Positions 6,946-15,081 of a stretch of DNA of 20,893 nucleotides are shown here, piece after piece. Location: positions 1-20,893 of the forward strand of contig CAJMOI010000022.1 in the NCBI GenBank assembly GCA_905215105.1. Direction: 5' to 3'. This DNA comes from an uncultured bacterium (GTDB lineage Bacteria > Bacillota > Clostridia > Oscillospirales > Acutalibacteraceae). The position numbers and the translations under genes are program-made. The stretch's first letter is position 1; each line of letters begins with the position of its first letter. Under the pieces are notes generated by a model. That model worked only from the letters and a program-made list of their open reading frames with translations. It did not search any database and was not told where the DNA came from.

Positions 6946-9180
6946 ATGTTCGAGAAATTCCGCGTATTTGAAACCGAATTTGCCGGCCGTCCGCTGGTTG
7001 TGGAAACCGGCAAAATGGCACAGCTGGCCAACGGCGAGTGCCTGGTCCGCTATGGCGAGACCGTGGTGCATGTGGCGGTAACCGCTGCTGCAAAGCCCCG
7101 TGAGGGCGTTGATTTCTTCCCTCTGTCCGTGGACTTTGAGGAGAAGCTGTATTCCGTGGGCAAGATCCCCGGCTCCTTCCTGAAGCGGGAAGGCCGTCCC
7201 ACCGACAAGGCCATTCTGGTGTGCCGCGTCATCGACCGCCCCATCCGTCCTCTGTTCCCCAAGGATATGCGCAATGACGTTTCCATCGTCTGCACCGTTA
7301 TGTCCGTGGACCCGGATTGCTCCCCCGAAATCACCGCTATGGTGGGTACTTCCATCGCTCTGTCCATCTCCGACGTGCCGTGGAACGGACCCATTTCCGC
7401 TGTGAGCGTGGGCCTCATTGACGGCGAGTTTGTCATCAACCCCAACGCCGAGCAGCGCAAGGTTTCCCAGATGGCCGTCACCGTTGCCTCCACCGATTCC
7501 CGTATCGCCATGATCGAAGCAGGCGCCAACGAGGTTTCCGACGAGGATATGTACAACGGCATTATCGCCGGTCACAAGGCCAACCAGCACATCATCGAAT
7601 TCATCAAGGGCATTCAGGCCGAAATCGGCAAGCCCAAGTTTGAATATCCCAGCAACCTGCCCCCCGAGGAAATGATCGAGGCCATCAAGGAGTTCGCCAT
7701 GGAGGACGTCAAGTTCGCTATGGATACCGACGACAAGACCGTCCGCGACGAGCGCCTGAAGCCCATCTACGAGAAGGTGCACGAGCACTTTGATCCCATT
7801 TACCCCGAGCAGGAAGCGCTCATCGACGACTGCATGTATCGCACTCAGAAATATATCGTGCGCCGCTGGCTGCTCGACGAGCAGAAGCGCGTAGACGGCC
7901 GCGGCATGGACGAAATCCGCCCGCTGGCTGCCGAAGTGGGACTGCTGCCCCGCGTACACGGCTCCGGTATGTTTACCCGTGGTCAGACCCAGGTGCTCAC
8001 CGTTGCGACTCTGGGCCCGGTCAGCGATTGCCAGCTGCTGGACGGCATCGATGACGAGGAAACCAAGCGGTATATTCACCACTACAACTTCCCCTCCTAC
8101 TCCGTAGGCGAGACCAAGCCCAGCCGCGGCCCCGGCCGTCGTGAAATCGGTCACGGCGCTCTGGCAGAGCGTGCTCTGGTGCCGGTCATTCCTCCGGTAG
8201 AGGAGTTCCCCTATACCCTGCGTCTGGTGTCCGAGGTTCTGTCCTCCAACGGCTCCACCTCTCAGGGCTCCGTTTGCGGCAGCACCCTGGCTCTGATGGA
8301 TGCCGGTGTACCCATTAAGGCTCCCGTAGCCGGTATTTCCTGCGGCCTGATTACCGAGGGCGAGCGCTGGATGACCATGGTGGACATTCAGGGCGTGGAA
8401 GATTTCTTCGGCGACATGGACTTCAAGGTGGCCGGTACCCATAAGGGCATTACCGCCATTCAGATGGATCTGAAGATCAACGGACTGACTCCCGCGATGG
8501 TGAAGGAAGCCCTGCTCAAGACCCACAAGGCCCGCGATTATATCATCGACGAAATCATGCTCAAGGCCATTCCCGAGCCCCGTCCGGAGCTCTCCAAGTA
8601 TGCGCCCAAGATGCTCTCCACCGTGATTCCCGTGGACAAGATCCGCGAGGTCATTGGTTCCGGTGGAAAGGTCATCCAGAAGATCTGCGCCGAGTGCGAG
8701 GTCAAGGTGGACGTGGAAGAAGACGGACACGTGTTCGTTTCCGGTATCGATCAGGAGAAGTGCCAGCGCGCGATGACCATCATCGATACCATCGTCAACG
8801 ATCCCGAGCCGGGCACCTACTACACCGGTAAGGTCACCCGCATTATGGACTTCGGCGCCTTTGTGGAAATCGCTCCCGGCAAGGAAGGTCTGGTGCACAT
8901 TTCCCGTCTGGACGTGAAGCGCACCGAGAAGGTCACCGACGTGGTGGATGTGGGCGACGTGGTCAAGGTCAAGGTTCTGGAAATCGACGACAAGGGCCGT
9001 CTGAACCTGTCCCGCCGTGATGCTCTCATCGATCTGGACGGCATGGTGCCGGAGAACACCATTTCTGATGCTCCCCGCCGCCGTGATGACCGCCGTGACG
9101 GACACCGCCGCCATGACGACCGTCCCCGCGCAAGCAATGGCTTTATTGCCAACACCAATAAGCCCCGCCATAACGGCTAA
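6946..9180 (+). CDS. pnp: Polyribonucleotide nucleotidyltransferase (PNPase)
   Basis: PNPase is a trimeric, phosphate-dependent 3'-5' exoribonuclease of RNA turnover. The ATG at 6946 has GGAGG at 6933-6937. The 744-aa protein has two RNase PH-like domains (about 10-230 and 310-540) joined by an alpha-helical segment, with the conserved FFPLSVDFEEKLY, GKIPGSFLKREGRP and DRPIRPLFP in the first and GRGMDEIRPL, HGSGMFTRGQTQ and GDMDFKVAGT in the second. A KH domain follows (VIGSGGKVI, near 567-575) and an S1 domain (about 622-692, starting TGKVTRIMDFGAFVE). The end, from about 710, is rich in Arg, Asp and His and differs from the folded domains. Codon use is of the highly expressed type. Confidence 0.98.
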   Translation: MFEKFRVFETEFAGRPLVVETGKMAQLANGECLVRYGETVVHVAVTAAAKPREGVDFFPLSVDFEEKLYSVGKIPGSFLKREGRPTDKAILVCRVIDRPIRPLFPKDMRNDVSIVCTVMSVDPDCSPEITAMVGTSIALSISDVPWNGPISAVSVGLIDGEFVINPNAEQRKVSQMAVTVASTDSRIAMIEAGANEVSDEDMYNGIIAGHKANQHIIEFIKGIQAEIGKPKFEYPSNLPPEEMIEAIKEFAMEDVKFAMDTDDKTVRDERLKPIYEKVHEHFDPIYPEQEALIDDCMYRTQKYIVRRWLLDEQKRVDGRGMDEIRPLAAEVGLLPRVHGSGMFTRGQTQVLTVATLGPVSDCQLLDGIDDEETKRYIHHYNFPSYSVGETKPSRGPGRREIGHGALAERALVPVIPPVEEFPYTLRLVSEVLSSNGSTSQGSVCGSTLALMDAGVPIKAPVAGISCGLITEGERWMTMVDIQGVEDFFGDMDFKVAGTHKGITAIQMDLKINGLTPAMVKEALLKTHKARDYIIDEIMLKAIPEPRPELSKYAPKMLSTVIPVDKIREVIGSGGKVIQKICAECEVKVDVEEDGHVFVSGIDQEKCQRAMTIIDTIVNDPEPGTYYTGKVTRIMDFGAFVEIAPGKEGLVHISRLDVKRTEKVTDVVDVGDVVKVKVLEIDDKGRLNLSRRDALIDLDGMVPENTISDAPRRRDDRRDGHRRHDDRPRASNGFIANTNKPRHNG

Positions 9181-9190
9181 TTGAAAATAC

Positions 9191-9230
9191 CAAGGTCCCT
9201 GCTCTGGTTTGAGCAGGGACCTTGTTTTTT
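9191..9230 (+). terminator. Strong intrinsic terminator after pnp
   Basis: A 14-bp perfect stem (9191-9204 with 9211-9224, core GGTCCCTGCTC/GAGCAGGGACC) has a 6-nt loop and is followed by TTTTTT at 9225-9230. It begins 10 bp after the pnp stop and ends the rpsO-pnp transcript. Confidence 0.93.
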
Positions 9231-9264
9231 ATGAAGGAAAGTCCCTGTGGCGGCAAAATTTTTC

Positions 9265-9293
9265 TTCTGTACTGCGATAAAATATGATATACT
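9265..9293 (+). promoter_or_regulatory. Probable extended -10 promoter for the antiporter gene
   Basis: TATACT (9288-9293) is preceded by TGA, giving an extended -10. The -35 position 17 nt upstream (TTCTGT) is poor, as is common for extended -10 promoters. It lies between the pnp terminator and the antiporter start, 48 bp upstream of the ATG. Confidence 0.55.
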
Positions 9294-9340
9294 GAAATGG
9301 TAACTGAAAAGCGATTAAAAGACAGGAGGGGTGGGAGAAA

Positions 9341-10930
9341 ATGAATCAGTATCTGTTGCTTGCAGGGATTGTCATTGTTGCCTGCGTTCTGCTTCACCGA
9401 TTTGCGGAAAAGCTGCCGGTTCCCTCTTTGGTGATCTTTATTGCACTAGGAATGTTCTTTGGGGAAAATGGGCCGTTGGGCATTGTGTTCAACGAGTATG
9501 CCATTTCGGAAAATATCTGTTCCGCTTGTTTGATTGTAGTCATGTTTTACGGCGGTTTTGGTACCAATATTCATGTGGCAAAGCCGGTGGTGGGCAGGGC
9601 TTTTTTTCTGGCCAGTGCAGGCGTATTTTTAACCGCTGCTTTTGTGGGGATTTTTTCCCATTATGTGCTTGGGCTGAGTTGGATGGAAAGTTTTCTGATT
9701 GGTGCGGTGCTCTCTTCTACCGATGCCGCGTCGGTGTTTAATATTCTGCGTTCCCAGAAGATGGCTCTGAAAAACCATACCGACTCGCTGCTGGAACTGG
9801 AGTCTGGCTCCAACGACCCCATGTCCTACTTGCTGACGGTGGTAATGGTTTCGCTGGTTACCGGACAGCAGGTTTCGGTGCCGGTGCTGTTTTTGCAGCA
9901 GATGATTTTCGGCGTATTGGGCGGCCTGCTGGTGGGATGGGTATCGGTGCTGCTGTTGAACCGGTTTGACTTTTCCATGGAGCAGGGAAAGACCATCTTT
10001 GTGTTTGCCGCCGCGATTATTGCCTATGCGCTGCCAAATGAGGTGGGGGGAAACGGATATCTGAGCGTTTATGTGTGCGGGATTCTGATGGGAAACCGGT
10101 ATTTCCCGGGGAAACGGGAATTGGTTCACTTTTTCGACGCTGTGACCGGGATTTCCCAAATGATGATTTTTTTCCTGTTAGGACTTTTGGTAACGCCGAT
10201 GGAACTTCCACAGGTGTTGATACCGGCCATATTGATTATGATATTTATGACGGTGATCGGGCGGCCGCTGGCCGTGTCGGCGGTACTATTGCCTGTGCGC
10301 TCTTCCCTGCGGCAGATTGGAATCGTCTCTTGGGCAGGGCTTCGGGGGGTTGCTTCCATTGTGTTTGCCATTTATGTGATTCTCCATCAGGTGAACATGA
10401 CCTTTAATATTTTTAACTTGGTGTTTTGCGTGGTACTGCTTTCTCTGGGCGTGCAGGGAACCCTGCTTCCGTGGGTCGCCGGAAAACTGGGGATGATCGA
10501 TCAGTGCGCAGATATTCAGAAAACCTTCAATGATTATCAGGAGGACAGCAACATCTCCTTTGTCAAAATCCATGTGGATGCGGACAGCGGGATGGCACAT
10601 AAAAAGCTGAGTAAACTGTCGCTGCCCACGGGCTTTTTGATTGTGGTCATTATCCGGGGAGAGGAAAATATTATTCCCAATGGGGAGACGGAAGTCCTGC
10701 CGGGAGATTTGCTGGTGGCGGCGGCAAGGGAATTTGAAAACCGGCGGAACCTGTATTTGTACGAAATCAGTATTGATAAAGGGCATAAGTGGTCGGGAAA
10801 GAAGCTGAAAGAGCTGGATACCGGCAAAGGGCTGCTGGTGGTGCTGGTCAAGCGCCATGACGAGACGATTATTCCCGACGGCAACACGGAAATTTGTTTG
10901 GACGACACACTGGTGCTGGCCAGGTTTTAA
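9341..10930 (+). CDS. K+(Na+)/H+ antiporter, CPA1/NhaP2 type, with two C-terminal RCK_C-like domains
   Basis: This integral membrane protein exchanges a monovalent cation for protons. The ATG at 9341 has AGGAGGGG upstream. Of its 529 residues, about the first 385 form a multi-span domain of roughly 12 helices with the transport motif ESGSNDP (Asn158-Asp159), as expected for electroneutral CPA1/NhaP2-like exchangers. The cytoplasmic tail holds two similar TrkA-C (RCK_C) modules, about 405-470 and 475-529, each with a 'G.L.V.V.R....IIP.G.T....GD/DD.LV.A' pattern; these bind nucleotides or ions in related channels and transporters. proB follows after 55 bp without a clear terminator, so the genes may share a transcript. 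Cation preference cannot be read from the sequence; K+ is likely by similarity to NhaP2/CvrA. Confidence 0.9.
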   Translation: MNQYLLLAGIVIVACVLLHRFAEKLPVPSLVIFIALGMFFGENGPLGIVFNEYAISENICSACLIVVMFYGGFGTNIHVAKPVVGRAFFLASAGVFLTAAFVGIFSHYVLGLSWMESFLIGAVLSSTDAASVFNILRSQKMALKNHTDSLLELESGSNDPMSYLLTVVMVSLVTGQQVSVPVLFLQQMIFGVLGGLLVGWVSVLLLNRFDFSMEQGKTIFVFAAAIIAYALPNEVGGNGYLSVYVCGILMGNRYFPGKRELVHFFDAVTGISQMMIFFLLGLLVTPMELPQVLIPAILIMIFMTVIGRPLAVSAVLLPVRSSLRQIGIVSWAGLRGVASIVFAIYVILHQVNMTFNIFNLVFCVVLLSLGVQGTLLPWVAGKLGMIDQCADIQKTFNDYQEDSNISFVKIHVDADSGMAHKKLSKLSLPTGFLIVVIIRGEENIIPNGETEVLPGDLLVAAAREFENRRNLYLYEISIDKGHKWSGKKLKELDTGKGLLVVLVKRHDETIIPDGNTEICLDDTLVLARF

Positions 10931-10985
10931 GAGGTTTTTAGGAGAAGAAAAGCAAAAAGAAAAGAAGGAAAGAAGGACAAAAACG

Positions 10986-11768
10986 ATGATACAGGATGCA
11001 AAGCGCGTGGTAGTCAAGGTGGGTACTTCCAGCCTGACCTATGAAAACGGAAAACTGAACCTTCGGCGGATGGAAACGCTGTGCAAGGTGCTGACAGACT
11101 TGCAGAATGCCGGACGGCAGGTAGTGCTGGTGACCTCCGGCGCTATTGGTGTCGGTATGGGAAAGCTGGGCCAGACCCGGCGCCCCACCGAAACAGAGAA
11201 AAAGCAGGCGCTGGCCGCTGTGGGGCAGTGTGAGCTGATGTTTATGTATGACAAGCTCTTCGGGGAATATAACCAGATGGTGGCACAGGTGCTGCTCACC
11301 GGCGACGTGGTGGAACAGCCCCGCAGCCGCCGCAATGTTGAGAACACCTTCCGGGAGCTGATTGAGCTGGGGATTATCCCGGTGGTCAATGAAAATGATA
11401 CCGTCGCTATCGACGAATTGGTGGGCAGCCATTTTGGCGATAACGACACCCTTTCGGCGGTGGTGGCCCAGCTGGTGGAGGCCGACGCGCTGGTGATTCT
11501 CACCGATATTGACGGCCTGTATGACAGCGACCCCCGAAAGAATCCCGATGCCAGACGGATTCCTGTTGTGAAGGAAATTACCGACGAAGTCCGGGCACTG
11601 GCAGGAGGGGCAGGCTCCAACCGGGGTACCGGCGGCATGGCCACCAAAATCAAAGCCGCAGAAATTGCCAACCGGCAGGGGATTCCCTGCTGTGTGGTCA
11701 GCGGAGAAGACCCCCATGTGCTGTATCAATTATTTGACGGGGCACAGATTGGGACAATTTTCGGATAA
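10986..11768 (+). CDS. proB: Glutamate 5-kinase, PUA-less form
   Basis: ProB phosphorylates glutamate as the first step of proline synthesis. The start is the ATG at 10986, with AAGGA about 9 nt upstream in a purine-rich stretch; the open frame extends further upstream into the antiporter gene, which is not used. The 260 aa hold the amino-acid kinase fold: VVKVGTSSL at 9-17, VTSGAIGVGMGKL, PVVNENDTVAIDEL, FGDNDTLSA, LTDIDGLYDSDPR and GTGGMATKIKAA. The C-terminal PUA domain of the long (about 370-aa) enterobacterial type is absent, a form known in many Firmicutes. proA follows after 36 bp, and the two act in sequence in one operon. Confidence 0.95.
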   Translation: MIQDAKRVVVKVGTSSLTYENGKLNLRRMETLCKVLTDLQNAGRQVVLVTSGAIGVGMGKLGQTRRPTETEKKQALAAVGQCELMFMYDKLFGEYNQMVAQVLLTGDVVEQPRSRRNVENTFRELIELGIIPVVNENDTVAIDELVGSHFGDNDTLSAVVAQLVEADALVILTDIDGLYDSDPRKNPDARRIPVVKEITDEVRALAGGAGSNRGTGGMATKIKAAEIANRQGIPCCVVSGEDPHVLYQLFDGAQIGTIFG

Positions 11769-11804
11769 GAAATCAAATAGTATTTATGTGAGGGAGGCGC
11801 AAAA

Positions 11805-13046
11805 ATGACAAGACTGGAAGAAATGGGCGCAGCTGCAAAGCAGGCGGCCCGAAAACTGGCGGTTGCCGGAAATCAGAAGGACACAGCGCTGGAGGCCATT
11901 GCCGCCGCGCTGGAGGCACATACGGAAGAAATTCTGGCTGCAAACCGGGAAGACCTTTTCGCGGCGGAACAGAATGGTATGTCCCGTTCGCTGATGGACC
12001 GGCTGGCGTTGAATGAAAAGCGGATTGCAGGGATGGCCGACGGCGTACGGCAGGTAAAGGCCCAGCCTGACCCGGTGGGGCAGGTGCTGGAAGGCGGCGT
12101 GCGGCCCAACGGCCTGCGCATTGAGAAAGTCGCCGTCCCTCTGGGCGTGATTGGCATCATCTATGAGGCCCGTCCCAATGTGACCGCCGACGCGGCAGCA
12201 CTGTGCCTGAAGGCAGGAAACGCGGTGATTCTCCGAGGCGGAAAAGAGGCGTTCCGCTCCAATCAGGCTATTGCCGAAGTGATGCGGGACGCAGTGGAAG
12301 CCGCCGGACTGCCTCGTGACAGCATCCAGCTGGTGCAGGATACCAGCCGGGCTTCCTCCATTGAAATGATGGGGCTGACCGGGTATCTGGATGTATTGAT
12401 TCCCCGCGGCGGTGCGGGGCTGATTCGCGCTGTGGTGGAGAATTCTCATGTGCCGGTGATCGAAACCGGTGTGGGCAACTGCCATGTGTATGTGGATGAT
12501 GCGGCTGATTTGGAAATGGCTGCGGACATTATTTTCAACGCCAAAACCTCTCGGCCTTCGGTGTGCAATGCGATTGAGACTGTATTGATACATCAGGCCA
12601 TTGCAGGTGAATTTTTGCCCAAGATGAAGGCAAAGCTGGACGAAAAGCAGGTGGAAATTCGCGGCTGTGAGAAGACCCGGGAGATTCTTCCGGACTGTGT
12701 GCCGGCCTGTGAAGAGGACTGGGCCACGGAATATCTGGACTATATTCTGGCCGTAAAAGTGGTTGACTCTCTGGACGAGGCCATGGCCCACATTGCAAGC
12801 TATTCTTCCGGACACAGCGAATGTATCGTGACGGAAAACTATCGCAATGCAGAGCGGTTCCTCTCTGAAGTGGACGCGGCGGCTGTATATGTCAATGCTT
12901 CCACCCGGTTCACCGACGGCGGAGAGTTCGGGCTGGGGGCAGAAATCGGTATTTCCACCCAGAAGCTCCACGCCCGGGGCCCCATGGGAATCCGGCAGCT
13001 GACTTCTCAGAAATTTGTCATTCGGGGCAATGGCCAGATCCGGTAA
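11805..13046 (+). CDS. proA: Glutamate-5-semialdehyde dehydrogenase (gamma-glutamyl phosphate reductase)
   Basis: ProA reduces gamma-glutamyl phosphate, the ProB product, to glutamate semialdehyde with NADPH. The ATG at 11805 follows GGGAGG. The 413-aa protein is of normal length and belongs to the aldehyde dehydrogenase superfamily. Visible are GVIGIIYEARPNVTADAAALC, the nucleotide-binding ILRGGKEA, and the active-site segment SRPSVCNAIET with Cys254 as the catalytic thiol. The C-terminal GEFGLGAEIGISTQKLHARGP is typical. proC is not in the window, so the pathway's last enzyme is elsewhere. Confidence 0.97.
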   Translation: MTRLEEMGAAAKQAARKLAVAGNQKDTALEAIAAALEAHTEEILAANREDLFAAEQNGMSRSLMDRLALNEKRIAGMADGVRQVKAQPDPVGQVLEGGVRPNGLRIEKVAVPLGVIGIIYEARPNVTADAAALCLKAGNAVILRGGKEAFRSNQAIAEVMRDAVEAAGLPRDSIQLVQDTSRASSIEMMGLTGYLDVLIPRGGAGLIRAVVENSHVPVIETGVGNCHVYVDDAADLEMAADIIFNAKTSRPSVCNAIETVLIHQAIAGEFLPKMKAKLDEKQVEIRGCEKTREILPDCVPACEEDWATEYLDYILAVKVVDSLDEAMAHIASYSSGHSECIVTENYRNAERFLSEVDAAAVYVNASTRFTDGGEFGLGAEIGISTQKLHARGPMGIRQLTSQKFVIRGNGQIR

Positions 13047-13070
13047 ATTTCCACGAAAGGAGAAGAGCGG

Positions 13071-14030
13071 ATGGAACAGGAAAAAAAGCAGAAGGCTTCC
13101 GCCGGAAAAGAACCGCCCAAGGGGAAGGTGCTTTCCTCCAATTATCGGGAGATGTTTGAAAACACAGACGGGGAAGTTTCTGTAGCAGAGCCGGAAACCC
13201 CGCCCACCGAGAGCAGCGAGACCGTTTCCAAACAGGAGTCTCCGGTACAGGCCGCAGTAAAGGCCGCTCAGGAGGGGCTGGACCTTTTGCAGGAAGAGAC
13301 CGAGGAAACGCCGGAGCGGAAACGTCCGGAAAGAGAGCCGGACGCCCCTGCTTTCCGGGCAAAGGGAACCCATCGCCGTCCGGCGCTGATTACCGGTGTG
13401 ATTGTGCTGCTGCTGGCGTTGACAGGCGTGGGCTTTCTGGCCACGGAAATCGGACAGCAGATCTATACCATTGCAACGGATGACAGCCGGGAACGGGCCT
13501 ATGACGACTATCTGGAGCCGCTGGTGATGCAGGACCCGGAGCCCTTCTCTTCCTATGAAGCGGCGGACCCGCAAATGGTGCTCAGTGCGTCCCTGTGGAA
13601 AGCCCTCTCCGATAACAGCGCATCTTATACGGAGTACGATCAGGACGGGCGCACGCTGGTGCCTCTGGCGGATGTGTCCGATGCCTGTCATGCCCTGTTT
13701 GGCCCTCAGGCAGAGCTGGAACTGAGTGACAGCGGACAGGAAAACTTTTTCACCTTTGACGAGACCATCAACCAGTTCCATGTCACTCCCTACAGTAACC
13801 AGAGCAGCTATATGCCCTATACAGAGAGTATTCGCACAGAAGACGGCAAAACCGTTTTGAAAGTGGGCTATGTGGCGCCCACTGACAGCTGGCGGGAAGA
13901 GAGCGGCGAAGACGCAGCTCCGGCTCCGGTGAAATACATGGAGTATGTGCTGGTTTCTGATGGGCAGAACGAATATGTGGAGCAGGTGCGGGAGCCGGAG
14001 GAAGGCAGCGCGCCTTCCACTGCTTCCTGA
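13071..14030 (+). CDS. Membrane-anchored protein of unknown function (319 aa)
   Basis: I do not recognise a named family. The ATG at 13071 follows AAAGGAG, 24 bp after proA, so it is probably the last gene of the proBA operon. The first 100 residues are hydrophilic, charged and low in complexity (rich in Glu, Pro, Lys), which suggests a disordered cytoplasmic part. One membrane span lies at about 104-125 (ITGVIVLLLALTGVGFLA), preceded by a basic HRR. The remaining ~190 residues would be outside the cell and are acidic, with several Tyr and Ser, and no Cys apart from one near the middle. There is no signal-peptide cleavage site, lipobox or enzyme motif that I can see. A sensor, scaffold or cell-surface role is possible but not shown. 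Confidence 0.85.
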   Translation: MEQEKKQKASAGKEPPKGKVLSSNYREMFENTDGEVSVAEPETPPTESSETVSKQESPVQAAVKAAQEGLDLLQEETEETPERKRPEREPDAPAFRAKGTHRRPALITGVIVLLLALTGVGFLATEIGQQIYTIATDDSRERAYDDYLEPLVMQDPEPFSSYEAADPQMVLSASLWKALSDNSASYTEYDQDGRTLVPLADVSDACHALFGPQAELELSDSGQENFFTFDETINQFHVTPYSNQSSYMPYTESIRTEDGKTVLKVGYVAPTDSWREESGEDAAPAPVKYMEYVLVSDGQNEYVEQVREPEEGSAPSTAS

Positions 14031-14033
14031 CGG

Positions 14034-14411
14034 CTATAACAGCAGAAACAGCAGGGCAAACATCAGCTCCGGGTCGGCGTTTTCCCCGCCCAGCACCATC
14101 AGCAGCGCCAGAATCAGGGTGCGTTCCGGGTCTTTCATCAAAAGTTCGGTGACGGACGCGGAGGACGGTGGGCAAGACGAAGCAGGCGGCAGAGAAGCCG
14201 GTCCAGGCGCGGGAACCGGTCGGGACTGCTGCTTTTGCGGGGATTCCTGGGATTTTCTGGAGGGCGGAGCGGGTTCGGAAGGGTGCAGGTGGCTGCGGGC
14301 ACGGTTCTGCATTTCGTGAACCCGGCGGACAGCATCTTCCTGCATCCGGCGAAGCTCTTCCGGCGGCGTGTTTCCGGAATCACGTCCGGAAGCAGTGCGG
14401 TTGACAGCCAT
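14034..14411 (-). CDS. Small protein with proline-rich linker and hydrophobic C-terminus (125 aa), unknown
   Basis: The start is ATG at 14411 on the minus strand, with GGGGAG 6 nt upstream; a TTG codon directly before it is not needed. The first ~35 residues are charged (EELRRMQEDAVRRVHEM), followed by a Pro/Ser/Gln-rich linker (about 45-83), then TELLMKDPERTLILALLMVLGGENADPELMFALLFLLL in shorter segments: a KDPERTLILALLMVLGG helix and a final MFALLFLLL at the very end. I recall Clostridial small proteins ending in a similar leucine-rich helical pair, but no function. It is the third gene of a minus-strand cassette, 18 bp after the 131-aa gene, and its stop lies 3 bp from the stop of the converging anchored-protein gene. 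Confidence 0.7.
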   Translation of the reverse strand: MAVNRTASGRDSGNTPPEELRRMQEDAVRRVHEMQNRARSHLHPSEPAPPSRKSQESPQKQQSRPVPAPGPASLPPASSCPPSSASVTELLMKDPERTLILALLMVLGGENADPELMFALLFLLL

Positions 14412-14429
14412 CAAACTCCCCCTCTCTTT

Positions 14430-14825
14430 TTACAGCAGCCCGGACAGCAGTCCGGTTTCCCGCAGCATGGGCAGCATCCGCATCAGCTGCAAAATGCGGA
14501 TGGATTCATCCAGCTTTTTCTGGCGCTCTTCTCCCAAAAGAGGGCGGAGGGCTTTCAGCAGACGGATACGGTCGTCTTCCTGCCGGGCGGCGGACAGCAT
14601 GGGTCCCAGACGGGTGACCAGCTGCAAAGCGGAGGCATCCGGCATGGCACTGGGTTCAGAGGAACCGCCCAACGCGCCCAGCAGGGAGGACAAACCGCCG
14701 GAATCACCGGACGGGGCAGGCGCTTCCTCCTGATTTTGTGCCAGCATCCCAGCCAGATTTTGCAGTCGGGCTTTTCCTTCCGGACTGTTTAAAAATGCGG
14801 AAAGCGTTCCTGCCAGATCGTCCAT
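14430..14825 (-). CDS. Small helical protein (131 aa), unknown, probably Clostridia-specific
   Basis: The ATG at 14825 has AAGGAGG, inside the end of the preceding gene. The 131 aa are predicted helical at both ends with a Gly/Ser/Pro-rich middle. The N-terminal part has FLNSPEGKARLQNLAGML, sharing LxSPxxxxxLQxL with the C-terminus of the upstream 83-aa protein. The C-terminal part reads DDRIRLLKALRPLLGEERQKKLDESIRILQLMRMLPML, given here only for its positions (about 84-121): a pattern I recall from unnamed Clostridial proteins often encoded in small clusters. There are no enzyme motifs or membrane spans. It lies 4 bp after the 83-aa gene, implying one operon and probable joint function. Confidence 0.8.
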   Translation of the reverse strand: MDDLAGTLSAFLNSPEGKARLQNLAGMLAQNQEEAPAPSGDSGGLSSLLGALGGSSEPSAMPDASALQLVTRLGPMLSAARQEDDRIRLLKALRPLLGEERQKKLDESIRILQLMRMLPMLRETGLLSGLL

Positions 14826-14829
14826 GGTT

Positions 14830-15081
14830 CTATTTTCCTCCTTTTGGCGGATTGGAAAGCATTTGCAGCAGTTTTTGTGCCTGGGGAGAACTCAGCATCC
14901 GGTTGGCGGCGTTGGGGTCCGACAGGACTTTCCGGAATTTGTCGGCGTCGCCGGCGTTCATGCCGCTGATAATGGAGTCCAGCTGGCCGGACTGAGCGGC
15001 GTTTTTTAACTGTTGGGGTGTGACCCCAAGCTGTTTGGAAGCCTGACGGAGCAGAAGCTCCAGCTGATCGGGCGTTGGCAT
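14830..15081 (-). CDS. Small soluble protein (83 aa), unknown, first gene of cassette
   Basis: I place the start at ATG 15081, with AAGGAAG about 8 nt upstream; the longer open frame to 15246 would add a hydrophobic, Phe/Cys-rich stretch with no good start signal. The 83-aa protein is helical and polar: PTPDQLELLLRQASKQLG, then VTPQQLKNAAQSGQLDSI and a C-terminal MLSSPQAQKLLQMLSNP, ending PPKGGK. The C-terminal LSSPQAQKLLQML matches the N-terminal LNSPEGKARLQNL of the next protein. It has no known domain that I recognise. The 229-bp region upstream separates it from the divergent phosphodiesterase gene. Confidence 0.75.
   Translation of the reverse strand: MPTPDQLELLLRQASKQLGVTPQQLKNAAQSGQLDSIISGMNAGDADKFRKVLSDPNAANRMLSSPQAQKLLQMLSNPPKGGK

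Noticed and set aside
6796..9171. 791-codon open frame antisense to pnp
   Set aside because: It mirrors the codon bias of pnp exactly and is a Gly/Val/His/Asp-rich low-complexity translation with no known motif. PNPase on the plus strand is certain.
11784..13781. 665-codon open frame antisense to proA and the anchored protein
   Set aside because: It spans two real plus-strand genes and their gap, has an atypical Phe/Arg/His-rich composition and no ribosome-binding site.
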